From: Clonostachys chloroleuca
Taxonomy: Eukaryota; Ascomycota; Sordariomycetes; Hypocreales; Bionectriaceae
Assembly: GCA_037952775.1 (NCBI GenBank)
Contig: JBANAY010000003.1
Span: forward strand, 6,138,001 to 6,202,000
Direction: 5' to 3'
Length of the DNA stretch: 64,000 bases
The notes below the pieces were generated by a model. The model had not been told where the DNA came from. It ran no database searches and saw only the letters and a program-made list of their open reading frames with translations. The translations under genes and the position numbers were made by a program. The first letter of the stretch is position 1, and the number at the start of each line of letters is the position of its first letter. Of the stretch, positions 44,374 to 54,800 are shown in pieces.

Positions 44374-47240
44374 ACTTTGCTATCACAATCAACCCATTAC
44401 TCGTTTTCTTTTCTTTTGTTTGCCCTCCACTCCCAGTAAAATGAGCAGTGGCTTGTCGTAGACCAGATAAAGGATGTGATGTACGCAACACGCAAGTTGA
44501 TTCGACAGTATGAGCCAAGCAATGCTATTATCCGCCAAGCTTACCGGCGTACTCCCTCCTATCATGAGGTCTCGTGGGCCGAGACTAGAACTGGTCCATA
44601 GATAGACGGACTTACTTACCAGCATAGCACACTCGAGACTGCTCAGGGGTTGAACTGCTGGTAGCGAAGACGGTTAGCCGTGGCCGACAACTGACGCCCA
44701 GCTATATTCATGCTCCTCTACACCTTAATAGAGTGTGTACTAATAGACAGATTCCAAAAGGCCCAGCTGAGGCTGCCATCGGTTGGAACAAGGTGCCACT
44801 GGGAGCGGGGATGGTTCATCCACCTGTGTAGATCACAAGTAAGCCGTGGCGTAGCGTGGAGAACACCACAAGATCCACCGGTGATTATCAATAAACAACT
44901 CTGTCGTAGGTGTGAGCTCGCACGTGGCAGAGAGGCGATCGATGGTAGTTTCCGAGGACGGTATATGAAAGAGCACAAAGATGGCCCGTGGCTGGCTTAG
45001 CCACGACTGCGTTCAAACACACGGCTCACATCGTAGCAGACATGCTAATGGCAACAAGCCTCCTCAGACCCTGAGCAAGAAGTTGACGAGCGAGTGCAGT
45101 GGAGAACTCTCGATTCTCTCAACATTCCATTAATTAGTCCGATCCACAATGTCTTCTCACCGCAGCCACCAGCCTACGCTACTCCTACAGGCCCATAGAG
45201 TCTCGATTTTTCACGAGTGAGAAGGGAAAAAGGCGGCGGTGGATGCTACATAGTACGTCTGAAGGTCGCGTTGTCGAGCTCATTCTCACGGCAGCGGCCT
45301 GCACGCTGTCATTTGATTACAGAGGACCAACTGGTTGCTATATCAGACTCGTCTTGCCCATATCACAGCCACCCAGCACAAATGAAGATCGCCATTTCCT
45401 TCACCCTCAGCCTCATTATTAGATGACTGATCTGTGTCCGTACCAGGGAAACCCGTTTGAAACCGTTTAGTGACATTCTCTCCGAGACAGCTAATGACAT
45501 ACAAACACGGGGTTCAGTCTATGGTTCGCGCGTGTCTGCCCTGTAAATAGTGGCATCGGTGACACTCTGCTTTACCGAGTCAAATGCCCTCGCGACGGTA
45601 CCTGATTTTCGCATGATGTATCACCCAGCAAGGCTCGAGCTAGCCGGGGAATAGTCTCGCTAGCCCGTTGCCTCGAGGGTCTAGCACAGTGACGAGCGAT
45701 GGAATGGCTCATTTGATTGCTGGATGAGATGATAGGGGCAGCACCGTCGAAACAGCGGCAGGGCAAAAACGTGGCACGCGTCCCATATTGCACTTATCAC
45801 ACAAGGCCAAGCGGTCCACCGAGATCCCCTTTGTTGAATCATGCACCCCCTGTCGCGCAACGGGGTCCAAGTGGGTGGGTAGGGCTTATATCCGATGCCA
45901 CTCTTATGATCGACGGAGGCACCAAGTTCGATTCTCGGTCGGTTGTCTTCAGCCCACTTGTTGGGCTGAAGTATTGACCATAGTAGAATGGAAGAAGATG
46001 TGCTTTTGAGACAAAGGTGCAAGTCTCCTGCGTCAAAATGCCCCTTGACTTCTTCACCTCCCAACCGATGCAGATGCCCAGCGTTGCCCGCCGTCTTGCA
46101 TCAGAGTAAACAAGAGCTGTGCCGTACCTGACTCGAGCTTTGCAGATCGTACAAGGCTACCCTTGCTTCTCGGCATCTAGCTTAAGGCCTGGTGCGATGA
46201 TTCATGAGCTAATGGGTAGCTCAACCACACGTGGAACCTGGCCAGCCATCAAACCCTCCGGTATTTGCTTCCTGCGTTGACTCGCCGCGTCCTCTCGCCC
46301 TGCGACAATCAGCGTCAGGTAGCGCGAGTACGGGCGGGCGGGAATCTTCGGCAATGTCTTGGATCCTAGTCGCGTGGGCAGAGAGATGCGGCTAAGGCGT
46401 CAGATAGATTTGGCGTTCGGTATTGCTTCCTGGACGCCAGATCTCGGTGCGCTGTTTTTTCTTTTTCGCCGCTTCTCCTTGAGATTTCTTTCTCCAGTCC
46501 CCGGGAAAATCGCTGGGGTTTGGAGACGGTTAATACGTAGGTCGTTCATGCAGATGGGGAAAATGGCACCTCGCCTACAGAGGGCATTGACAGGACCAGG
46601 CATCCCAACCGACGGATCTGTGACCGCAGCCAATGCTTCTGAGCAAAAAGGCGCAGAGCAGAGGCGGGCTCCAAAGTTCCAACGTATTTTGGGCTGATCT
46701 GGCAGCCTCTCGTGTGTAATGACCCCATCCACCGTTCATTCCACTGGCCGTTATTTGCTCCTTGCCACTCGCTCAGAACTAACTGATGGGACCAACAAGT
46801 GGGTTCTCTTTGTTTCCAAGATGCGCAGGTATCCTGGTCCCCGTCGAGGGGCTTTGGTGTTGGTAAGGAGCGTATAGAGGGCAGTCTCCTGCAGTTGCTC
46901 GACGGTCAGGGTCTCTGGAGCAAAGGAGACGCTCCCGCCATTGCCTTCTCTGCTTTTCTGCTAGCCTGTTCCTCCTTCTTCTTTATTTTCTCTATCTAGA
47001 CGCTAAAAGGAAGCCACCAGCACTTGGTGGTATCCATCAATGACCCTTACTCCTCGTGGCTGACGAAAAAGGATATCCGATCCAAGCGTCTGACATCCCT
47101 CGCCCTCCCCAGCAGTTCGTCTGGACTGGATGTTTAACTGGGCCAAGTCCCCAGCTCTCGAGGAAAAAAAGAAACAACACATCCACTATCCTTTTCCACC
47201 TCCCGACGTCCTGCTGCGAATCAGCACCCTCGAATAAACC
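44374..47240. other. Intergenic, 2.9 kb, no gene seen
   Basis: 3' flank of the ATPase gene and promoter of the rhodopsin-domain gene. ORFs up to about 127 codons occur on both strands but overlap each other and show no motifs. A long 5' leader, non-coding RNA or diverged small gene cannot be excluded. Confidence 0.45.
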
Positions 47241-48701
47241 ATGGACGAGAGTGAGAAGGCCGCGCTGGCCTCCTTCTCGGCTGAGGCATTCAGCTACCTA
47301 AGTCTCGGCATCGCCGTCATTCTCCTCCGCACATTTACTCGAACCCGCCAGGTTGGAATCACGGGTCTCACGGCCGACGACTACTTCATGCTTCTCACCA
47401 TTTTGCCCTACACCACCGAGACAGTCCTTGCGCATGCCGTCAGCCAGCAGTTCAATGGATTGACCAACAGTGGCATGACTGATGCCGAACGTGCTGCTCT
47501 TTCTCCGGATAGCCAAGAGTGGGCTTGGAGGTTTGCTTTCCCCCTAGAATTACAGCTATCTCAGTGGAAAAAACAAGCTTGCTGACAGGTAACAACAGAG
47601 TAGCAGGGTCAAAGGTTCAGATCGCAGGCTGGTGCATGTATGCCTCAGTCTTGTGGGCAATCAAAGCCTCCCTATGCGCCTTCTACTCGCGTCTAACAGT
47701 GAGTGTCTCCCAAGCAACGTATTATTGATCAAGTACCGGACTGACGAGCCATCTCTGTAGGACGGTGTTCACGGCTACCGGGTTCGAATCCTGACAGGAT
47801 ACGCAATCATCGGAGTGACATACCTCGTCATTATTCTCACCTACTTGCTCAGCTGTCAGCCTTTCAGCCACTTTTGGCAGATCTACCCCGACCCAGGAAG
47901 TAAGTAGAGTCGAATCAAAGGCTTCATCGCGGACTTGGCTAACCATGCTCGCCTCCAATAAGACCTCTGTCAGCCTGCTCTATCCAAGGTGTACATCCTC
48001 CTGTCGGTTACTCTCAACATCACCACCGACGCCTACCTCATCCTCATCCCCGTGCCTATGCTGTGGGGAACCCAGCTTCCCACCTTCAAGAAACTCACGC
48101 TCGTAGTCGTCTTCTCCGGAGCCCTGTTCGTCATGGCTGCTGGTCTTCTACGCGGCATCCTCATCCTCAAGGTTCGTCACCCGGCTTCCCTCCATCCCAT
48201 CATAAAGAATGACAGGAGAACTCGTACACAATAAACACTGCTAACCGACACCCTAATCAGAACCCAATCGACGGCCCAAGAGAAGGCTCAGCTTGGGCCG
48301 TGCGCGAGTCCTTCGTCGCCGTCGTCACCTCGTGCCTCCCCATGATTTGGGGCTGGCTCAAGATCAAGCTCAAGCCCTTCCTCGGGTCGCTCCTCTCGTC
48401 CCAGTCCAAGAAGAACGGCCCGGAGCCGGGGAGCATCATGCTCGGCGACACCAACGACGGCTCCGCCTGGCGCTCGGGCAAGCGCACGATGACCACCAAC
48501 ACGTCCCGCAGCATCACCACCCACGTCATACCCGCCGCCGAGCGCAGCAGCTCCGACCTCAGCCTCAACCCCAAGGTCCTTGGCGGCATTACGAAGCAGG
48601 TTGCCATCTCCGTGTCTTCTAAGAAGGCTGGGGATGGGACGGAGGCAGGGGGTGACAGGAAGGTGCACACGCAGCTGAAGCTTGATAACAAGTGGTCATA
48701 A
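47241..48701 (+). CDS. Rhodopsin-domain integral membrane protein, seven helices, 392 aa
   Basis: Fungal rhodopsin-domain family (the membrane part of Pth11-like receptors and of SAT5-like proteins). Exons are 47241-47530, 47599-47698, 47761-47899, 47963-48171 and 48261-48701; every junction closes (393 codons with stop). Seven hydrophobic helices are visible, from YLSLGIAVILLRTF through DDYFMLLTILPY, WCMYASVLWAIKASLCAFY, YAIIGVTYLVIILTYLL, LSVTLNITTDAYLILIPVPM and LVVVFSGALFVMAAGLLRG to RESFVAVVTSCLPMIWGWL. Conserved features are the DDY motif in helix 2, Cys pairs in the extracellular loops (LSCQPFSHFW, NLCQPALSKVY) and the TDAYLILIPVPML stretch. There is no N-terminal CFEM domain. The Ser/Thr-rich tail of about 120 residues is cytosolic. 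It may sense surface cues; ligand and signalling are unknown. Confidence 0.85.
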
Positions 48702-49100
48702 AATATCAAGGCACCATTAATCTCTTTCTTGGGTAGGATGGACGTATATACCACGCGGCACGGGATGGTCACGCCTCATACACGACCTTACATAGCATGC
48801 TTTGAAACGAAAACACGCGGGCAAAGACGCCTACGATCAGGATAAGACAGGCGTTGGGCGAAAATCATTATGATTTGACCATGTAGATATTAATAGCACA
48901 AGCCGACAAACGCACCATTTCTGTATAATTTACTACCAGAGAAGTTATGAAGAAAAGCAATTGTAACACGCCGACTCCTCAAGCGATCGATGTTCGTCTC
49001 CTCCCGGCATTACGAGCTGGTAAATGGCGAGCTGCCGCATACAAGACCATTCAGCAGAGCCTCAACACCCTCTCCTCAATCTCTAGGACCAGCATGAGGC
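48702..49100. other. Convergent spacer, 399 bp
   Basis: 3' flanks of two convergent genes. No gene seen. Confidence 0.4.
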
Positions 49101-50106
49101 CTATTTCTTGCCGGCCAGCCAGCCTCCATCCACATTTAGCAGCGTCCCCGTCACCCATCTAGCCTCGTCACTGACAAGGAACAGCGCGGCGCCTACAATG
49201 TCGCTTGGCTGCCCTATCCCCAGCGGATGATTGCTCTCGAGCCGTTCCCTGTTCGCAGATTTGACTGTATTGACAAAGATTGCTGTATCGGTATCTAGAA
49301 ATGAACAGACATGTCAGACTCAGCCCCGTTGAGAGGGTGAGATACTTACATCCGGGACAAATGGCACTGCAATGGATGCGCGACGCAGCGTAATCGAGGG
49401 CCACCTGCTTCGTCAAGAGCGCCACAGCTCCCTTTGACGCATTATAAGCCGCTGTTCAAGTATTGTCAGAATCATGGTATCTGTATGCTCTTGTGGTGTT
49501 CTGGATACGGACTCACGCATGCAGTAGCCGCCCGTGAGGCCGTATATCGAGCACATATTGACGATCCATCCTCTGTCACCCGACGGCAGCAGGTCCTGCT
49601 TGAGCATCTGTGCCGTCGCATACTTGCATCCCAAGAACACGCTCTTGGTATTAACAGCCATGGTGGTATCAAACACCTCTTCAGACGTCTCGTGGATCCT
49701 AACAAGTGGCCTTCCCGCCTCGAGTGACACACCGGCATTATTGACGAAGCTGACGCAGATTCAGCAAACGCTCCCCATTTATATTTCTATTTCGACAGAA
49801 TATGGATGGCACTTACACGTCCAGCCTCCCAAACTCCTCCACGGCCTTCTGAACCAACGCCTCCATATCAACGGCGCTCCTCACATCAGCACGAACGAAT
49901 ATGGCCCGTCCCCCATTCTGCACAATCAGAGAATCCGTGTTGGCCTCACGCTCAGCCGACACGTCCACGCGAGCCTCGGGCTGGAGGTCGGAGCAGACGA
50001 GAAGTCCTCCCTCGCGAGCGTATGCGAGCGAGATGGCCCTTCCTATACCCGAGGACGAGCCCGTGACGATGCAGACTTTGCCTTTGAGTCGGTCTGTGGC
50101 ACCCAT
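49101..50106 (-). CDS. Classical short-chain dehydrogenase/reductase, 272 aa
   Basis: Cytosolic NAD(P)-dependent oxidoreductase. Exons are 50106-49817, 49749-49517, 49451-49350 and 49294-49101; all junctions close (273 codons with stop). The cofactor motif is [20 protein letters not shown], an acidic residue at the end of strand 2 ([11 protein letters not shown]) suggests NAD preference, and VNNAG follows. The catalytic Ser is in [13 protein letters not shown] and the Tyr-Lys pair in [12 protein letters not shown]. The C-terminus is the standard [22 protein letters not shown]. The substrate is unknown; nearest in form are FabG-like and 2,5-diketo sugar or cyclohexanol dehydrogenases. A TATA box lies 66 bp upstream. 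Confidence 0.87.
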
Positions 50107-50672
50107 TTTGTTATTATGGTCAAGTGAATCAGCTAGCGGGCGCGAGAGTAGCGAACCGGACCAAGATTGGGTTTTATATCTGCGGGATCGGGTATCAATA
50201 CCCTTTCCGACCACCTAATCAAAGTTTGCTCATTGCCATTTTTGATCTTCTGCATGAGATTGAGGGGCCAAGGAAGGAAAGCAGAAGATCATGCTCGCTC
50301 GTGCAGGACATATGAGATGGCTGATTCGCCAGATTCCGTCTCCCCGGAGCTCATGAGAAGGCAGCCCTCAAGGATGATTACAAATGTTCAATGTGAATTA
50401 ACAATCAGTGAAACACCTTGTTCTTCAATGAACAATATGCTAACAATAAGCAAGTATGAAGCAGACGTAGTGATGCAAAACCCTGGCACGCATCTCCCAT
50501 GATTGCCGGCAACAATCCGCCGCTGCCCACATTCTGCTATACCTCGATCTACTCTCCCATGTTCTCGCCTACATCACACATGCAGGCAGAAGCAGCCCGT
50601 ACATCGGCTCCCTTGAGCGGGGGTGACGTCGCATCCCTCTACATATGGTCCGGGGATCGGCCAATCCAACCT
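50107..50672. other. Intergenic, 566 bp
   Basis: Promoter of the short-chain dehydrogenase and 3' flank of the HAD hydrolase gene, both on the minus strand. No gene. Confidence 0.45.
50172..50178 (-). promoter_or_regulatory. TATA box of the short-chain dehydrogenase gene
   Basis: TATAAAA on the minus strand, 66 bp before the ATG at 50106. Confidence 0.4.
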
Positions 50673-51440
50673 TCACTCCGTATCACCAGCACCCTCCAGC
50701 AGATATTGCAGCTTTCGCAGGCTGTTTATACGCGGTTCATCTACCGTAAGAGAAGCATCCAGTCCCTCAGCATAATAGATGGAGAAGATGCCCGCCGCCG
50801 TGGCCATCCGCACATCTCGCTCCTCATTGTCCCCGACGAACACGATATCCCCCGGCGAGATATCGAGGTGCTCCAGCACCTTCCCAAACATCCCGTCCGT
50901 CTTGCTGGCCCGGAAGCGGTTCGTCGTGGCGAGGAAATCAATGTGCTTAGCCAGTCCCAGTGCCTCGACGGTGCGCTCCTGTGCGTCCTGCGGCCCTTCA
51001 GTGATGACTACAATCTTTTTGCCAAGCCTTTTCAGTGTTTCAAACATTTGGAGAGCACCCGCCTTGAGCTCAAATGACCTGGTCAGGGTCGTCTCGTATA
51101 CCTGGAGCAGATGAGTGAGGAACGTCTCATCATCGGACGGCAGGGACAGACGCGAGAGAACAGCCGTGAATCGTTCCCTGCGATAATCAAACGACGTCTT
51201 GCCATCGGAGAATGCATTGGCTGTCTTCTCCTTGAGCACCTGAGAATGCGTCTCTTTCAGCAGCGACAGATCAGCGCCGGTGCGGTCCGAGACTGCTCTC
51301 AGCACCGCTTCAACCGCCGCACTCGAAGCACGGCGAAACTCATGCAGAGTGTCGTCCAGATCGAATCCAAACCACGACTTCTCCGACAGCAGGGCCTGCA
51401 ATCGTACAAGTTCGTCGCCCATTGCTCGAGACCGTGACAT
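50673..51440 (-). CDS. HAD-superfamily hydrolase, 255 aa
   Basis: Soluble phosphohydrolase of the haloacid dehalogenase superfamily, single exon. Motif I is FGFDLDDTLHEF with nucleophile Asp27 and acid/base Asp29, motif II is VVITEGPQD, motif III Lys is in RASKTDGMFGKVL, and motif IV is IVFVGDNEERDVRMA, binding Mg. A helical C1-type cap lies between motifs I and II (about residues 35-120). Overall it resembles YjjG-like nucleotidases and phosphoglycolate-phosphatase-like proteins. A second ATG six codons in (Met7) could be the true start. The substrate cannot be inferred; no neighbouring gene suggests one. Confidence 0.85.
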   Translation of the reverse strand: MSRSRAMGDELVRLQALLSEKSWFGFDLDDTLHEFRRASSAAVEAVLRAVSDRTGADLSLLKETHSQVLKEKTANAFSDGKTSFDYRRERFTAVLSRLSLPSDDETFLTHLLQVYETTLTRSFELKAGALQMFETLKRLGKKIVVITEGPQDAQERTVEALGLAKHIDFLATTNRFRASKTDGMFGKVLEHLDISPGDIVFVGDNEERDVRMATAAGIFSIYYAEGLDASLTVDEPRINSLRKLQYLLEGAGDTE

Positions 51441-51853
51441 TGGACAGGCTTGTTTGGTTTACATCAGGTCTGATCATGATGCGCCATAATCGCGCACGAC
51501 AGCTCCGGAGGGTCAAAAAGAGGATTGCGACGCATTAATAATCGACATCCATCCATTCTGCTAGTGGTATTACAGTTCGAAAAACAGTCATAGCCCTGGA
51601 TACCCTCAATTTTAGTTTGATTAACAGAGAGTTAGTTTCTGAGGCAAATAGTACAAGCCAGATTCATAATCTCACGCCCTTTTTGATGTTCCTCAACATG
51701 TAAATCGCCTCCATCTCCCGTCCAACCCCACTGCATTTGTCTGATCGTTTGTGTACAAAGAGAATTAAAGTAGAATAAAAAGATGCATAGTAAAAGCTGT
51801 GCGATGTTATAACAAGTTCCAATCGAATCCCGATTCAAAAAACACGTAAATCC
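51441..51853. other. Intergenic, 413 bp
   Basis: 5' flank of the HAD gene and 3' flank of the nucleoporin gene. AT-rich, no gene. Confidence 0.4.
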
Positions 51854-54800
51854 TTAGTGAGAGCCCCTGGGCCTCTTTGCACCACCTCCAGCTTCCGAGT
51901 CACCACGCGGACGCTTGTTTCCCGGCTGGAAATCGGAGGCTCCTGGGTTCATTCCTCCTCGTCCCCCTCGTGCGCCGCCTCGTCCCCCTCGGCCGCCACC
52001 AGGCTGTGGTAGCCCGCTGTCGCCTGCGCTGGCATTACGCTGCCCTGGCGCGACGTAAGTGCCTCGTCCGCGGCCTCCGCCTCGTGGCAAGGGGATACCC
52101 GTTCGGCCCTGCTGCCCTTGTTGCGCGTTGGCCTGCTGGCCCGATTTGTTATCCTGTTGTTGGGTCGGTGGACGCTGTTGAGTTTGTGCTACAGGTGTTG
52201 CAGGATCTGCCGGCTTGGCTGCAAACGGGTTTGGAGCGGTTTTGTCTGCCGAGTCTGCAGGCACAGCAAAGGGGTTAACTTGGCCCGGTGTGCTCGCAGC
52301 AGGTGCAGGCGCTGCTGCCGCGGGAGTCTGTTGACCAGCTGGCTTGGGAGGCAGGGGTGCTGCCAAGGTCGGGACTGTGCTTGGGCTTGGAGCCCCAAAA
52401 CCTGCAGCTGGCTTCGCGGATGTTGGAGTCGATGGCCCACCTGCTGCACCGGCAGTAGATGCCTGTCGAGCTGGCGTTGGGCGGGCTCCAGCTGCGGGCG
52501 TTGCTGGTGGCGGTACCGTTGTCTTAGCAACTTCCCAGACCTCAACAACAGGCTTCTGTGGAGTCTCCTTGGCTGCCGTTTCGACAACGCCGATCTTTGC
52601 ATTCGCTTGCCTAAGCTTATTTTCGAACATGTTGATTCGAAGAGTAGACTTCTTAGACTCGAGAAGCTGCGCTTGTTCCCGAGCCGACACTATCTTTGCC
52701 TCGTAATCAGCAACCGTCTTGGCTTGCTCTGATTCGACCTTCTTTTTGATATTCGCAGCGATAATGCTCTTAACAGTAGCATTAGACGCCAAGAAGCTCC
52801 GCACAGATGCGTCGTCGAGGTGCGATAGATCAACTGGTCCGTTGGTGCTGGGAGTCGCTGGCACGCCTCCAGCAGGAGGCTCCGTCTTGGCCGGGGTGGA
52901 GGGTGGTTGCTCTCCTGGCTGAGCTGTTGATGAGTTTTCGGCCAGCCAAATCTGCTTCTCCTGTTCAAACTTGAGCTTGAGGTCTTCGCTCTTACCCTTA
53001 AACTCCTCCTCCAGCTTGGCTTTTGAGTCTCTGAGCCGATTGTTGAGCGTCTCCTTCATGCGGTCAGAGCGCTCCTTGACGATGCTACTAATCCTAGCCT
53101 CAATGTCTGCAGCCTTCTGTTCACTTTCTGCGGCCTTGGCCTCAGCTGCTGTGATCTTGTCCTCCAGCTGTTTCTTTTCGGCCTCAGAAAGGCCAGATGC
53201 AGCAGCATTGGGCTGCAGAGGCTCAGTACTTGCTTCGCCTGTGTTGTCGACTTGATCAGCAGACTCTGGTGCAGGCACTTTGGCGGAAGCAGCGGCCTCT
53301 TGGAGACTACGTACAGCTTCGTCGCGCTCGGCGATGGCTGATTGCAGTTGGGAACGAAGGAGCTCGAGTTGCTGTTCTGTTTCCTTTTTTTGGACGCTGA
53401 CGCTCTCGAGCTCTTGACGTGCATCCCCAAGCTGCTGCTCGAGCTGGGTCTGACGAGCTTCGTCTGATGGTGCCGAGGGATCCGCAGGAACTGGGGTCGG
53501 GACGGCGGCAGGCTGCTGGTTTGCTGCATTTTGAGCCTCCTGGACTTGCTGCTGCAACTGGGCTACCTGTGTCTCGTGATTTTGCAGCTGCTGTTCGAGT
53601 CCAGATTTTTGGCCGTTCAATTCCTCTACTTGGGTCCGAACCAGACTCAATTCCTCAGTAGCCTTGTCCAGCTGCTCTTGCAGTTGATTAACTCGCTGGT
53701 TGGCTTCATTCTTCTCTCCTGTGAGTCTCTTCGATCGTTCCTTGAATTGCTCCGCCAACCTGGCACGAGTGTTGGCCCAGGTTGCCCGCTCAGACTCAAG
53801 CAATGCCTCAATCTCGGAAACCTTGTCCTTGAGTGGCTGCTCGCCCTCCTTCAAGCTCTGATTCTCCGTCTCCAAAGTAGCGACCTTCTCCTTAAGACCC
53901 TCCAGCTCCGCAGGGTCCGCTCGGCCGTACTTGGTCAGGATGCCTTCGGTTCGCTTCTGCCAGCGATCACGGTCCTCTTGAACTTGTTTGATCTCCTCCT
54001 CCAAGAATGACTGCTGACCCTTGAGGCTCTCAATCTCAGCTTCCAGGGGCTGGATCTTGGCCTCCATCTCCTCAACCAACTTAGATTTTTCCGTGACAGC
54101 GTCTTTCATCCTCGCGTTCTCATTACGAAGCATCATGCTACTTTCGCGATAAAGGTTGAGCTCATTGAGCTTCTCCATCAAATCGTGATGCGACATTGAC
54201 CCTCTATTGTTTTGAGATGCCTGGCTACGCTCTTGGTCCATCTTGAGCCTGGCTTCGTCGAGCTGAGTCTGGGTATACTCAAGTTGCTGTTGGAGCCTCT
54301 TTGCCTCTTGTGTCTTGAGATCGTATTGGACTTCGAGGATTTCCTTCTCGCGCCTCAGATAGCTGTTGAGCTCGCGCAGTCCTTCGCTGACATCGCCAAA
54401 TGCAACGGGCGACATCGCCTCATCGTTGTCTTCTGATGATCGGCTTTGCTGAAGACTCGTCACCTGTGCGGTTAGACTCTCGAGTTGCTGGTGAAGGAGC
54501 TTGTTCTGGGCATTAACATCCTCTCTTCTGGCCTTCAGCTCCTGCATCTCTTGCTCCAAGCGTTGTCGCTGATCTTCCCATGACCCCTCACTCTGCGACA
54601 GTGCTACCTTTGCGGATTCAGCCTCAGCTCGCAATGAGGCAGATTCGCTCTTCAGCTCGTTGTATTCTGTACGCAATTGCTGAACAAGTTTTGCCGCCTC
54701 AGCATGCTTGACAAGTTCCTGCTCATAATCCTGCTGGGCCTTCGAAGCGATCTCGGCCTGGGCACGCAAGTCCTGTTGGTGGAATCGCGCTGCCTCCACA

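Noticed and set aside
46359..46732. ORFs of about 110 codons on both strands
   Set aside because: They overlap one another, have no motifs and no detectable splice continuation.
47776..47795. tRNA T-loop-like GGTTCGAATCC
   Set aside because: It lies within exon 3 of the rhodopsin-domain gene (YRVRILTG) and has no matching acceptor stem or A box.
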